Positions 35,190 to 46,144 of a stretch of DNA of 46,585 nucleotides are shown here, one piece after another; the first letter of the stretch is position 1, and every line of letters begins with the position of its first letter. Source of the stretch: Lewinellaceae bacterium. Lineage in GTDB: Bacteria > Bacteroidota > Bacteroidia > Chitinophagales > Saprospiraceae. The stretch spans positions 1 to 46,585 of the forward strand of contig JADJSY010000055.1 of assembly GCA_016711435.1 (NCBI GenBank). Direction: 5' to 3'. The notes under the pieces were generated by a model. That model was given only the letters and a program-made list of their open reading frames with translations, was not told the DNA's origin and searched no databases. A program made the position numbers and the translations under genes.

Positions 35190-36218
35190 ATGAAACAAAT
35201 CCCCGCATCGCTTGTCCGGCAGATTCTTTTGCTGCTGTTGATTGCCTTCATCTTTGGGGTGCTTTTTTGGAATTTACAGTTTTTCCTCCCGGCATTGCTG
35301 GGGGCATATACGTTGTATATCCTGCTGCGGGGGCCGCTTTTTTTACTCACAGAGCGCTGGAAATGGAATAAAAAAGCCGCTATTGCAGCATTAATGGTGG
35401 TTTCTTTTATCGTGTTGCTGCTACCTATGTTCTGGTTATTCGGGATGCTGGAAGACCACGTGGCTGACCTCCTGAATAATTCGGACAAACTCCTGGTGAA
35501 TGCGGAGCATGTCATTCAGAAACTGGAAGAAAAGTACGGCGTGGAATTACTGACGCCCGACAACACGAAAAGCCTGACCGACTGGGGTGTTCGCGGGGCC
35601 CAAGGTTTCCTGAGCGCCACTTTAAACGGACTCGGTATCGCCATATCTACCTATTTCATCCTGTTTTTTATGCTGGCAGAGGGAAAAAAAATGGAGCAGG
35701 CTTTTTTGGACAGCTTGCCCCTGCGCGATGAAAATGTAAATTATGTGCAAAAACACCTGCACGAAATGGTCTGGTCCAATGCACTCGGTATTCCTTTAAT
35801 GGGGGTTGTTCAGGGATTTACGGGCCTGCTGATTTACTGGCTGGCCGGGGTGGAAAGTCCCTGGTTGTGGTTTGCGATCACCTTCGTATCCGGTATGATG
35901 CCCGTGTTCGGGGTAGCCCTGGCATACATACCGCTTTCGTTGATTTTATTAGCCAATGGCGAAGACGGAAAAGCCTTGCTCATCTTCCTGTATGGAGTGC
36001 TGATACTCGGTTCGGTCGATAATATCGCCCGGATGTGGGTCTTGAAAAAAATCGGGCATACGCACCCGCTCATCACCTTGTTCGGGGTCATTGTCGGACT
36101 TAAATTATTCGGTTTTATCGGCTTCATTTTCGGGCCGATCCTTATTTCCATGTTCATCCTGTTGGTGCGCATTTACCACAAGGAATTTAGCCCGCAAACC
36201 ACCGCAGGGGAAACTTGA
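35190..36218 (+). CDS. AI-2E family transporter
   Basis: 342 aa integral membrane protein with about eight helices: two at the N-terminus (ILLLLLIAFIFGVLFW, FFLPALLGAYTLYILL), a cytosolic/periplasmic coil (HVIQKLEEKYGVEL), then a C-terminal bundle with GIAISTYFILFFMLAEGKKM, LGIPLMGVVQGFTGLLIY, PVFGVALAYIPLSL and LFGFIGFIFGPILISMF. Family members export varied substrates (autoinducer-2 or Na+/H+ exchange have been reported), so the substrate is open. Confidence 0.9.
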   Translation: MKQIPASLVRQILLLLLIAFIFGVLFWNLQFFLPALLGAYTLYILLRGPLFLLTERWKWNKKAAIAALMVVSFIVLLLPMFWLFGMLEDHVADLLNNSDKLLVNAEHVIQKLEEKYGVELLTPDNTKSLTDWGVRGAQGFLSATLNGLGIAISTYFILFFMLAEGKKMEQAFLDSLPLRDENVNYVQKHLHEMVWSNALGIPLMGVVQGFTGLLIYWLAGVESPWLWFAITFVSGMMPVFGVALAYIPLSLILLANGEDGKALLIFLYGVLILGSVDNIARMWVLKKIGHTHPLITLFGVIVGLKLFGFIGFIFGPILISMFILLVRIYHKEFSPQTTAGET

Positions 36219-36411
36219 AAGGGGTGGATCAAGGCGAAGGGATAAGAGGCCAAATTATTGGTTCCGCCTCGCTGCGAGTTTTAAACTGTCAAACTGGGGA
36301 ACCATAATAAATTACACTAGAACCACCTTAAGTAGAATACACTTATCAGCCCATTTCAACCTTCTGTAATTCGTTGATTTATATTGCTTTTTGCCCTTTT
36401 ACCTATGTCAA
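36219..36411. other. non-coding gap with left copy of a direct repeat
   Basis: At 36374-36400 the sequence TTGATTTATATTGCTTTTTG followed by CCCTTTT nearly repeats at 37804-37831, on the other side of the CoA-transferase gene. Nothing else is seen. Confidence 0.5.
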
Positions 36412-37690
36412 TCATTCAAAAATTTTGAATCGTTCCCAACTGGCGCGTTCCAGGGCCTCCCGGTCGTCGGGGTGCGCAATGTTTAACAGCGCATGGGCGC
36501 GTTGCCGCAGGTTTTTGCCCCATAAAAACGCTACGCCGTACTCCGTGACAACGTAATGCGCATGGGCGCGTGTGGTGGTCACCCCTGCGCCCGGCTTCAG
36601 GAGTGGAACGATGCGCGAAACCCCTTTTTTGGTGCGGGAGGAAAGGGCAATGACCGGTTTACCGTCCTTGGAAAGGGCTGCGCCGCGCATAAAATCCATC
36701 TGCCCGCCTACGCCGGAATAGTGGTAGGTACCGATAGAATCGGCGCAAACCTGTCCGGTCAGGTCCACCTCGATGGCGCTGTTGATGGCCACCACGCGGT
36801 CATTGCGTTTGATCACGGATGCTTCGTTGACATAGTCGATGTCGAGGAAAGCAAAAGCGGGATTATCGTCGACAAAATCATACAAACGCCGGGTACCCAG
36901 CGCAAAACCGCTCACCGTTTTATTGGGGTGAATCTTTTTGTAACGATTCGTCACCACGCCTTTTTCAATCAAATCAATCAGGCCGTCAGAAAACATTTCG
37001 GTGTGCACGCCGAGGTCTTTGTGGTCGCCCAGGCAGCGCAACACCGCATCTGGAATGGAGCCGATACCCATTTGCAGGGTACTGCGGTTTTCGGTTAGTC
37101 CGGCCACCAGCCGACCGATTTGCATCTCTACTTCGCCGACTTCATCGCCAAAACGCACCTCCTGTAATGGCGCGTCGTGCTGTACCATGGCGTGAAAGCG
37201 GCTGACAGGAATCATCCCGTCGCCGTGGGTGCGTGGCACCTGGGAATTCACCTGTGCAATCACATAACGCGCCGTATTGACCGCCGAGCGGGCAATATCC
37301 ACGGAAGTGCCCAGCGAGCAAAATCCATGCGCATCCGGTGGAGAAACCTGTACAATGGCAACGTCCAAAGGGAGAATCTTGCGTTTGAACAATTCAGGTA
37401 TTTCACTCAAAAACACCGGCACATAATCGGCCCGGCCTTCATTCACTGCCTGCCGGATACTGCCCGATACGAACAGGGAATTGATCCTGAAATTGGACTG
37501 GTATTGTGGTTTATCTACTTCAATGTCGCCGTACATGCTGATAAAAACCAGTTCGACGTCATTCAACCTCGGCGCTTGCAGGGCCAATTGATGCAACATA
37601 AAAATAGGGGTACATGCACTTCCATGAATATACACGCGATGCCCGGACTGGACAATTTGCAGGGGCCTGTTCGGCGGAGACGTAGGTCAT
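36412..37690 (-). CDS. acetyl-CoA hydrolase/CoA-transferase family protein, one frameshift
   Basis: About 426 aa after correction. It moves CoA between short-chain acids (for example 4-hydroxybutyrate or acetate). The catalytic Glu lies in NSAIEVDLTGQV, with the G-rich CoA loop GVGGQMDFMRGA and the N-terminal VYIHGSACTP. The ATG at 37690 opens MTYVSAEQ, but one base is missing near 37668; adding it gives EQALQIVQSGHRVYIHG. The rest is intact and of normal length. No partner genes are adjacent. Confidence 0.88.
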
Positions 37691-37849
37691 TTGTTCGTTT
37701 TTATGCTCTAAACCTTTTTTGAAATGAATTTGGATAACATTGTTCCGACCTTTCGATTTAACCAGGTCTGCAAAATTAGTTAAGACAAAATTTTCTGTAA
37801 CGCATTGATCTACATTGCTTTTTGCCCTTTGTTATTTTTGCCCTTTTAC

Positions 37850-39920
37850 TCACTTACCCGAAAAGCCGATGTAGAAAACAGTAAATCCTTTGTCGGGATC
37901 GTATTGAACGGCTTCTTCATACAGCACCTGAATTTTATTGTATCCGGTTTTACAAACTGCTTTTGCACCCTGAGTGTGCGCAATTCGATATTTTTCCTGT
38001 ATTAGCCGGTAAATACACGGCGTTGTCGTCGTTAAAAATGACCAACGCTTCTTTATTACTGTTGACCCCCTGGTATCTGATCTCCATTTCCAAAGTTGGA
38101 GAATCATACGCTTGTTGTGATATGTTCATCATATAGGGAATGGAGATAATTTTATCTGCCGCCTTCCCCAATTGTACTACTAAGTTTTGGTTTTGCGGCT
38201 TTAGTTTGGAACGATCCCATCCAAAAACTTTTACGCTCCCGTCAGAAGACGCTTCCGGGTAATATTGCAGGTTTTCATATACGAACATGCGCGACGGATC
38301 ATCTACAAATACATTGTCCATGTAATAATCGGCCAGCAGCCACCCGCGCGGCGCTGGCCACGGTCCGGCGCAGGTCTTCAAAAGTGGCGGCGCTATACTT
38401 GCCGGGTTCGGGCGGATTGGGTACGTATCTTTTCAGTTTGGTGTTGTACTGCATCTGCCTGAACCACAACACGTTTTCTTCATTCAGGTAATAAGAAGCC
38501 GCATTTGTGACGGTCGACATGAGTACGTCGCCCGACTGCCGATTCTTGTTGACAAAATCGCAGGGTTGTTTCCAGTTGGTAAAATTGAATTCCCCGATAT
38601 TCTCATTGACGACGTGGCCTTCCAGTTGCTCTGCCAATACGAGGCGTTTTAATTCCGGCCAACGCACACTGGCCAGCACAAAACGAAGGCAAAAAGCACT
38701 GCGGTATACCGGAATGCATTAGAAGCATTCGGGATTTTTTTTACGGTCAAATACTCAAATAACCAATAGAAAAAAACAACCGCAGACAACAAAAACCAGG
38801 GATACACAAAGATGAAATACCGCGGCATGGAAGGATCCCGAAACAGAAAACTCATCAGCAGAAAAGGTGTCAGGATACTTCCGGCAAGCCAGGCTGCCGG
38901 GCGGGGCCATTGCAGGAATGCCACGACCAAACCGGCAACGGCGGGAAAATACAACAAGGTCGGATCGTAGCGCAACACCCCGTGATAAATATCAAATGCC
39001 TCCCAGGGCTGGTTGCCCCATAAACCCGTCAGCCGCGACGACTGCGGCAGCACCCAGTCGATCTGCTGTGCGGACAACAAGGTGGAGAGTGGCGCGCGCA
39101 ACAGGTCATTGGCGCCGGGCAAAGCCATCAGTAGTAGTGCTAACGACGCTATACCAAGCCAAAAATATTTATTCCGGAAACGATCTTCCTCGCTGCGGAT
39201 AATTTTCCCGCAGGCTACAATCAGTGTATAGGTAGCCACCGTGTAGGCAAAGAAAAAAGTCAACTGATGCGACAACAGCGATGCCGCCAATACGGGGATA
39301 AACAATAGCGTGTATTTGGGAGAAATACCGTTTTTTTGCCAGAAATTTGTCGCATCCGGGTCTTTTTTGTTTTCAAAAGCCTTCCAGAAAACAAGGCCCA
39401 GCAACAAATAGAAAAAAGCAAAAATGGCATAGTTTCGCCCCACACGCGACCAGAAAATCAGGTACAGGGAAAAGGTGCCGGCAAATGCCGCCAGCAGACC
39501 AACGTAGCGATTGAATAAACGTTCACCTATACGATACATCAGGTAAATCGCACCTACCCCGAATAAAACACTTGGAAAACGCGCCCAAAAAGCAGTCGCT
39601 CCGAACAATTTGAAGAAAGGCAGCAAAACGGCCGTGAGCAAAATACCATTGTTGTCATCCGTCAGCAGCGGACCGGTACCGGCATTAAAATCCCTTGCCC
39701 GGATCACATGTACAAACTCGTCGATCCACAACGAAAGCGCATCCAGGTTCAGGATTCTCAGGATAAAACCGATCACAAGCAAGGCGCCAAGCGCCCGAAG
39801 GGCATAGCGGTCGGCCAATGCGCGCCAATCGGGCGGGGGGCTGGGTGCAGCCGCGGGTTTACGGGCTGCGGACTTTATGGGCGGTGTCGGGGTGCGGCGT
39901 GTCGCCTTTGATTTTGCCAT
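37850..39920 (-). CDS. GT39-type membrane glycosyltransferase, three frameshifts
   Basis: About 690 aa after correction. A Pro/Lys-rich N-terminus is followed by many membrane helices. The acidic motif after the first helix (LWIDEFVHVIRA, Asp-Glu) and the ARFPSVLFG loop are typical of GT39/ArnT/PMT-like enzymes, which use polyprenyl-linked sugars at the outer face of the inner membrane. The frame breaks near 38670, 38365 and 38010; each single-base correction joins the next part (VRWPELKRLVLAEQ; RGWLLADYYMDNV; KYRIAHTQGAKAV). The C-terminal part is a soluble periplasmic domain. Confidence 0.75.
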
Positions 39921-40049
39921 GGCAAAAAGTTCTCGTTTTTCGTGTGCGGTAAAGGTAAGCAGGATATGAAATTGACAAAATAATTTACCACACTAGGCAT
40001 AGTAAAATTTACAGTGATTGGCTCATAAGACACGTCGCAAAAAGAGCGC

Positions 40050-40103
40050 AGAATTCTTTACAAATGCTTGATTATCAATACTAATAACCAATAACTAATA
40101 ACT
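40050..40103. repeat. AATCAAGCATTTG repeat with GTTATYR array, reversed copy
   Basis: On plus it reads CAAATGCTTGATTATCA and then AATAACCAATAACTAATAAC, the reverse complement of the order seen at 11699 and 32965. It ends 7 bases before the GNAT start. Confidence 0.72.
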
Positions 40104-40110
40104 ACACATT

Positions 40111-40635
40111 ATGGAAACAACCCGCTTGTACATACGCCCAATCCTGGAAACCGATTTCCCAGATATTTTTAGATTACAGTCAGACCCGGACGTAATGCGA
40201 CATATCCGCCCGGCCACCGACGATCCGGAAGTAGTGCGGATACGCATGGCAGAATGGATGAATTATAGTCAGAAACAGCCTGGGTTGGGCGTTTTTATTC
40301 TCGAATGGAAAGAAAACAGGTCATTTGTCGGTTACGTCGTCGCCCGACATGTCGCTTTTGATCCTACAACTGAAGAGTACGAAGTAGGCTATACCATTGC
40401 GCCTGAATATTGGGGGCGTGGCCTGGCCAGCGAAGTGACCCCTGCTCTTTGCGATTACCTGTTTCAATGGAAACAACCTGAATACATCGTGGCTTTTACG
40501 GCATTTGAAAACAGCGCTTCCCAGAACGTACTCCTGAAATCAGGTTTTACGGAAACCGGCACCAGAAATATATACGAAGGCGGCAGCAAGGAGTTCCGGA
40601 TATACGGGCCGGAAACAACCAATGTTAAGTTTTGA
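40111..40635 (+). CDS. GNAT family N-acetyltransferase (RimJ/RimL-like)
   Basis: 174 aa. It transfers an acetyl group from acetyl-CoA to an amine, in this subgroup often a protein N-terminus or small molecule. It begins METTRLYIRPILETDFPDIF, with EVGYTIAPEYWGRGLASEV (acetyl-CoA loop Q/RxxGxG/A as YWGRGLA) and AFENSASQNVLLKSGF. It starts immediately downstream of a reversed GTTATYR array (40081-40103). Substrate is not predictable. Confidence 0.92.
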   Translation: METTRLYIRPILETDFPDIFRLQSDPDVMRHIRPATDDPEVVRIRMAEWMNYSQKQPGLGVFILEWKENRSFVGYVVARHVAFDPTTEEYEVGYTIAPEYWGRGLASEVTPALCDYLFQWKQPEYIVAFTAFENSASQNVLLKSGFTETGTRNIYEGGSKEFRIYGPETTNVKF

Positions 40636-40740
40636 AGTCTTTGCTTTACACACACTTAACATTTGCTTTACAGTCTTTTCTTTGCGTGAAAAATAATCCG
40701 GAACTAAACTCTATTGTATCATTTCAAAATCAAATGTACC

Positions 40741-43700
40741 ATGATGAAACGTTTGCTCGGCATCACAACCGCAGTCATGCTGACTTCGGTATGCCTTTTC
40801 GCTCAGGTAACCACTGCAACGGTGGTTGGTATTGTTTCAGATGAATCCGGCGAACCGGCGGTCGGCGCCACCGTTCGCGCGCTACACACGCCTTCCGGCA
40901 CCTATACCGGCGCCACTACACGCACCGACGGTCGTTACACCCTTGCCAACCTGCGTGTCGGCGGGCCGTACACCATCGAAGTGATTTTCACCGGTTATGA
41001 AAAAAACTTAGAAGAAGGCATCATGCTTTCCGTAGGCCAGCGCCTGCCCCTCGATTTCAAACTCAGCAGCAGCGTGACCACCCTCGGACAGGTAGAGATC
41101 AGCGGCGGGCGGGGTAGTGTGGTGAATGACGAGCGCACCGGCGCGGCTACCAACATCAGCCGCCGGCAGATTGCCACCTTGCCTACCATCAGCCGTTCGG
41201 CAGCCGACTATACCCGGCTCAGCCCGGCATCCGATGGCAATTCTTTTGCAGGCCGCAACGACCAGTTCAACAACTTTTCATTGGATGGGGCCATTTTCAA
41301 CAACCCCTTTGGCCTCGATGCAGCCACGCCTGGCGGGCAGGCGGACGCACAGCCGGTTTCACTCGACGCCATCGACCAGATACAGGTAGCGTATGCGCCC
41401 TATGACGTTACTCAAAGCGGTTTTACCGGCGCCGCGATCAATGCCGTCACCAAATCGGGAACCAATACTTTTACGGGCACGGTATTCGGCTTTTTCCGCA
41501 ACCAGAACCTGATCGGAAAAAGTAAACGGCGTGGGAAGCGCCCAAAGGCGACCTCACGCAGTTCCAAACAGGTTTTAGTCTGGGTGGACCGATTATTAAA
41601 AACAAACTCTTTTTCTTCATCAATGCGGAACTGGAGCGCCGCAGCGACCTGGGTTCGGCTTTCGTAGCGAACCGGGGCGCTACCGGCCCGGGCATTTCGC
41701 GTGTACTCGCTTCCGATCTCGAAGCCGTCGACGACGCACTGCGCGGCCTGAATTACGACCCGGGGCCTTACGAAGGGTTCACGTTTGATGCGCCGAACCA
41801 GAAAGGTATTTTCAAATTAGACTGGAACATCAACACCAACCACAAATTCAGTATTACCTACAACTGGTTAGACGCTTCCAAAGAAAAACCGGCGCACCCT
41901 TCCGCCATCGGTCGCCGCGGCCCCGATTTCACCACCCTGCAGTTTCGGAATGCCGGATACCAGATCAACAACAAACTGAACCAGGGCATTGCCGAACTCA
42001 AATCGACCTTCGGGGGTATCGCCGCCAACAAATTGCAAGTCGGGTTTTCCGCTTTCCGCGATAGCCGCGACCCGTTTTCCGACCCGTTTCCGAGCATTAA
42101 TATCCTGAAAGACGGCACGCGTTACATCATCGCAGGGCACGAACCGTTTTCTATTTACAACAACCTGAACCAGGACGTTTTCCAGGTGACAGAAAACCTG
42201 AACCTGTACCTGGGCAAACACACCGTGACAGTAGGCGGCTCTTTTGAACGTTCAATTTTGACAACGCCTTTAACCTGGGCGCATACCCGGGCGTTTTGGA
42301 CCGGATTATGTAAGCCCGCAGGCTTTCCTCGATTCGGTGGCTTCCGGACAAGTACAGGCCCTCGCCAACGCGGCAAGAGGGACATTTAACGAAAACCAAA
42401 CCGATCCTTTGAATAAATGGAACTGGTCTTACACCAACCTGGGGCAGGTCAGCGCCTACATCCAGGATGAAATTGCCCTGGGCAAAGACTTTACCGTTAC
42501 GGCAGGTATCCGGATAGACAAACCGCTGTATCTTAATACGCCGGAATTGATAGCGGAAAAACTGAAGCCGCTGACGTCGCCCGGCTGCTGCTATCAGCCT
42601 GAAATCCAGTACTTTGACGAAGAAGGAAAGGGCATTCAATTCGACCATACGCAATTGCCGACGGATAAACCACTGTTCAACCCGCGCATCGGTTTTAACT
42701 GGGATATCAAAGGCAACCAGACCATGCAATTGCGCGGCGGAGTCGGTATGTTCAGCGGTCGTTTCCCGTTTGTATGGATCGGCAACCAGGTGGCGAACCC
42801 CAACTTTTTCTTCTACTGCGTGACACATCCCGAATTCCAGTTTCCACAGGTGTTTTCGCAGCAATATCGGCTTCGATCAGAAATTCAAAGGCGGCTGGGT
42901 CGCTTCCGCCGACGTGATTTACACCAAAGACATCAACGGTATGATGGTGCGCAACTACGGCCTCAACCTGCCGGGTGGCCGCCTGAATGCGCCGGGCGAC
43001 AGCCGCCCTGTTTATCGCAATGAAGACCGCGTGCGGGCGACCTTCGGCGATATTACGAATGCCTATGTGTTCACCAATACGGATGTAGGCGCATCCACCA
43101 ATATCACCCTGCAACTGCAACGCAGCTGGGGCAATGGTTTTAACGCCAGCCTGGGCTACAATTACCTTGACGCAACGGACGCTTCCTCCATCGAGGCGGA
43201 AATTTCTTCCGATGCTTATGACCGCAACCCGGCTTACGGCAATGTGAACCAGGCGGTGGAAGGGCCTTCCCTGTATGGCAATAAACACCGGATCGTGGGC
43301 ACTTTCAACAAAAAATTCACGTATGGCAGCCGCTTTGCAACTTCCATTGGCCTGTTTTTCCAGTATGCCAAAGGGGGCCGTTTCTCCTACACCTACACCG
43401 GCGATATCAACAACGACGGCTCCGGCAATAACGACCTGATGTACATTCCGACGGACGCACAGATCGATCAGATGCAGTTTGCAGGTGTGAATGCAAGCGA
43501 GCAGCGCGATGCGTTCAAAGCCTTTATTGCACAAGACGATTACCTGAGTGAAAATCGCGGCAGTGTGGTGGAAAAATACGGCATCCTCAGCCCCTGGTAC
43601 AACAACTGGGATCTGCGTATTCTCCAGGATTTCAATACCAATTGGGGTAATACCATTCAACTCAGCCTTGATATTCTGAATGTCGGCAACCTGATCAATA

Positions 43701-43897
43701 ATGGCGGGAGCTTGTTTAAGAATGCCTGGGGCGTGCGTCAGATTCCGTCAACCACGCAGCCTTTGGGCGTGAGCACCGATCTCGCTACGGGTATTCCAAC
43801 CTATTCGTTCGATACCAGCATTAAAGACACTTTTGTACAGGATTTCAGCTTGCTGAGCCGCTGGCAGATGCAGGTGGGGCTGCGGTATATTTTCTGA
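40741..43897 (+). CDS. Oar-like TonB-dependent receptor with carboxypeptidase-like domain, at least four frameshifts
   Basis: About 1050 aa after correction. A signal peptide (MMKRLLGITTAVMLTSVCLFAQ) is followed by a carboxypeptidase-regulatory domain (GIVSDESGEPAVGATVRAL, about 25-110), a plug (about 120-235, ending GAAINAVTKSGTNTFTG) and a 22-strand barrel ending RWQMQVGLRYIF. Single-base changes near 41520, 42247 (CGTTC for CGTTTC), 42296 (T run) and 42858 (extra T) reconnect the frames, for example VFRSNIGFDQKFKGG after the last. Oar-type receptors take up or secrete large substrates in the outer membrane; the substrate here is unknown. The stop codon overlaps a repeat array. Confidence 0.85.
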
Positions 43898-44220
43898 GAG
43901 GTTGAGAAAGTTAAGAGTTGAGATTGTTGAGGGTGGTAGCCTTTGGCTTTAGTAAACAGTTCAAATCAAGAGTTACCACCCTCAACAATCTCAACTCTCA
44001 ACAATCTCAACTCTCAGCCCCTCAACTTTCTCAACCTTATAACCCGTCCGTTGTTTATTGCTCGTCTGTTTCAAAGAATTTTTACAACCTTTGAATGGAA
44101 ATGAGGAATTTCATTTTACATAGTCAACACAAAGTAGTTTGAACGAGAAGGAAATTTAATTCAATGATTACCAATACTTTCTCAACCTTCAACATTCTCA
44201 ACCGCTCAACTTTCAGTACA
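43898..44220. repeat. TTGAGA array hairpin and second array before the helicase
   Basis: The left arm 43900-43938 (TTGAGA words ending GGGTGGTA) and right arm from 43974 (TACCACCC and CTCAAC words) are inverted repeats around a core containing GCCTTTGGCTTT. Bases 44041-44170 show no feature. Bases 44178-44217 are again CTCAAC words, ending just before the helicase start. Confidence 0.78.
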
Positions 44221-44230
44221 AACACCCACT

Positions 44231-45535
44231 TTGAATTTTACAGAATTTGACCTGCATCCCGATTTGCTGGACGGCATCGATGCACTTAACTTTACAACAG
44301 CCACCCCAATTCAGGAAAAAGCCATTCCACTCATCCTGGAAGGAAAAGATATCATTGGCGTTGCGCAGACAGGTACCGGCAAAACGGCCGCTTTTGTGTT
44401 GCCGATTCTCAATGAAATTATTGAATCGGGAGAAAGCAATTTTACACAGGCGGCGCTTGTCATAGTACCCACCCGCGAATTAGCCACCCAGATCGACCAG
44501 GTCGTAGCGGCCTATTCCTATTTCACCGGCGTTTCTTCCATAGCCGTGTATGGCGGTGGAGACGGTAAAGGTTTTCACAGGAAAAAATTGCGCTCACCAG
44601 CGGCGCCGACTATTATCGCCTCCGGGGCGCCTGATCACACCTTAACATGGGTTATGTCGACTTTTCGCGCCTGCGATTCCTGGTGCTCGACGAGGCCGAC
44701 CGGATGCTCGACATGGGTTTCCAGCCCGATTTGCTGAAAATCATCAAAACGCTGGAATCCCAAACGGCAGGGGCTGCTTTTTTTCCGCCACCATGCCGCC
44801 AGTGTACTGAAACTGGCACGCAGCCTGCTCCACACTGACCCGAAATGATCAGCATTGCGCTTTCCAAACCGCAGAGGGGGTAACCCAGGGCATTTACATG
44901 GTACAGGATCACCAGAAACTCCGTTGATGGTGGATTATTGAAAGATAAAAGTCGGCCAGCGCATTCTGATATTCAGTTCTACTAAACTAGCGGTATTGAC
45001 TATACAAGCAACTGAAAGCCAAGGGTTTGGAGGTGAATCAAATCAACAGCGACCTCGAACAACAGGAACGCGAACGGGTGATGATGGCTTTCCGCAACAA
45101 GCAGGTGGACATCCTGGCAGCTTCCGATATAATGAGCCGTGGCATTGGTCTTGGACGGAATTGACCTCTGTGGTTTACTACGACGTACCGCGCGATGCGG
45201 AGGACTATGTACACCGGATTGGACGTACGGCGAGAGGCTGAACGCAAAAGGAGCAGCCATTACGCTGAGTTATCCGAAAGTCTGGTCGGACTAAAAAGAT
45301 TGAAAAGCTGATCAGCAAACCCATTGGAGGCTGGCTTTACCGGCCTCTTTGAGCGCCAGACCCGACTGAACACAGCAACACCCACCACCGCGAAAAGACC
45401 GGAGAGAAACCGGCTCATCCACGCCCGCAGCAGGCGACCGCATCAGCTCGGGACGGCCCTGAAACCAGAGCGAAGGAGTAAGTGCCAAGCAAAAAGGCAA
45501 AATAGCAAACATGAGTCATCCCGGATTTTGTAGCA
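44231..45535 (+). pseudogene. DEAD-box RNA helicase (RhlE-like), heavily frameshifted
   Basis: The first ~115 residues are intact (start TTG): FNFTTATPIQEKAIP-type Q motif (NFTTATPIQEKAI), AQTGTGKT (Walker A, residues 45-52), PTRELATQ, and YGGGDGK. After about 44568 the helicase continues only in pieces: GYVDFSRLRFLVLDEADRML (DEAD box), then SATMP-like remains, and YYDVPRDAEDYVHRIGRTAR (motif VI) near 45180-45240, with a basic tail to about 45535. Frames change several times and some residues differ from the family. This is either a dying gene or poor sequence near the contig end; I favour the latter. Confidence 0.7.
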
Positions 45536-45743
45536 ACTCTTAGTACGCGCCGGCACAATTTTTATTGATGATTGCTTATTGAAAATTGATAATTTTTGAA
45601 GCAAGGTGGCATCTTCGCACATCGCCGTCATCGATTAGTAAAATAAGCAATCATCAATAAACTCTACGAGTTTGACTCTTTACGTGGTCTCGTTTTAGGC
45701 AAAATCCAGGCAAAATCGGGATGACTCATGTTTGCTATTTTGC
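45497..45743. repeat. 34-base inverted repeat and E-type array
   Basis: Bases 45497-45530 (GCAAAATAGCAAACATGAG...) recur as the reverse complement at 45711-45743 with one indel. Between them, 45565-45660 is a degraded TTGATGA array hairpin with a GGTGGCAT core. It may be a genuine element or a fold-back artefact. Confidence 0.6.
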
Positions 45744-46140
45744 CTTTGCTAACAAATTGTAACCGTTGAGAGGTGTCATTTGCGAAGTACGAACAAGTGA
45801 CATCTGTAAATGGACGCTTCCGCACTGAGATGACACCTGCTCGTACCTCTGGATGCATCTACCTCCAGTAGCTAACAGATCAAAGCATCAAATCGGAGTG
45901 ATCTTATCCACACAGTCTGCGGTTTAATCGAAATTTTGTCACCGAAGGCCGTTGAAAGTTGTCATATTCACCGTTGGAAATGACCACATGTGCCGAGGCT
46001 GTCTCAAAAGGTTGATGAAGGTTGATAAGGGTTGATGAGGTTGATATTCATCCACTCGAAAAAGTAAAAATTGCATCGTTTTTAGAGTGGATGGTCTCTA
46101 ACCTCATCAGCATCAACCTTCATCCCTTTGAACGGCTTCG
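45744..46140. other. gap with GGTTGATGA-type inverted repeat
   Basis: Bases 46012-46066 are GGTTGATGA/GGTTGATAAG words and 46090-46122 the reverse complement (CATCAACC words), around a CCACTC..GAGTGG stem. Two inverted copies of a GAGGTGTCATTTGCGAAGTA-like phrase are at about 45770-45790 and 45825-45850. No gene is seen. Confidence 0.5.
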
Positions 46141-46144
46141 ACAA

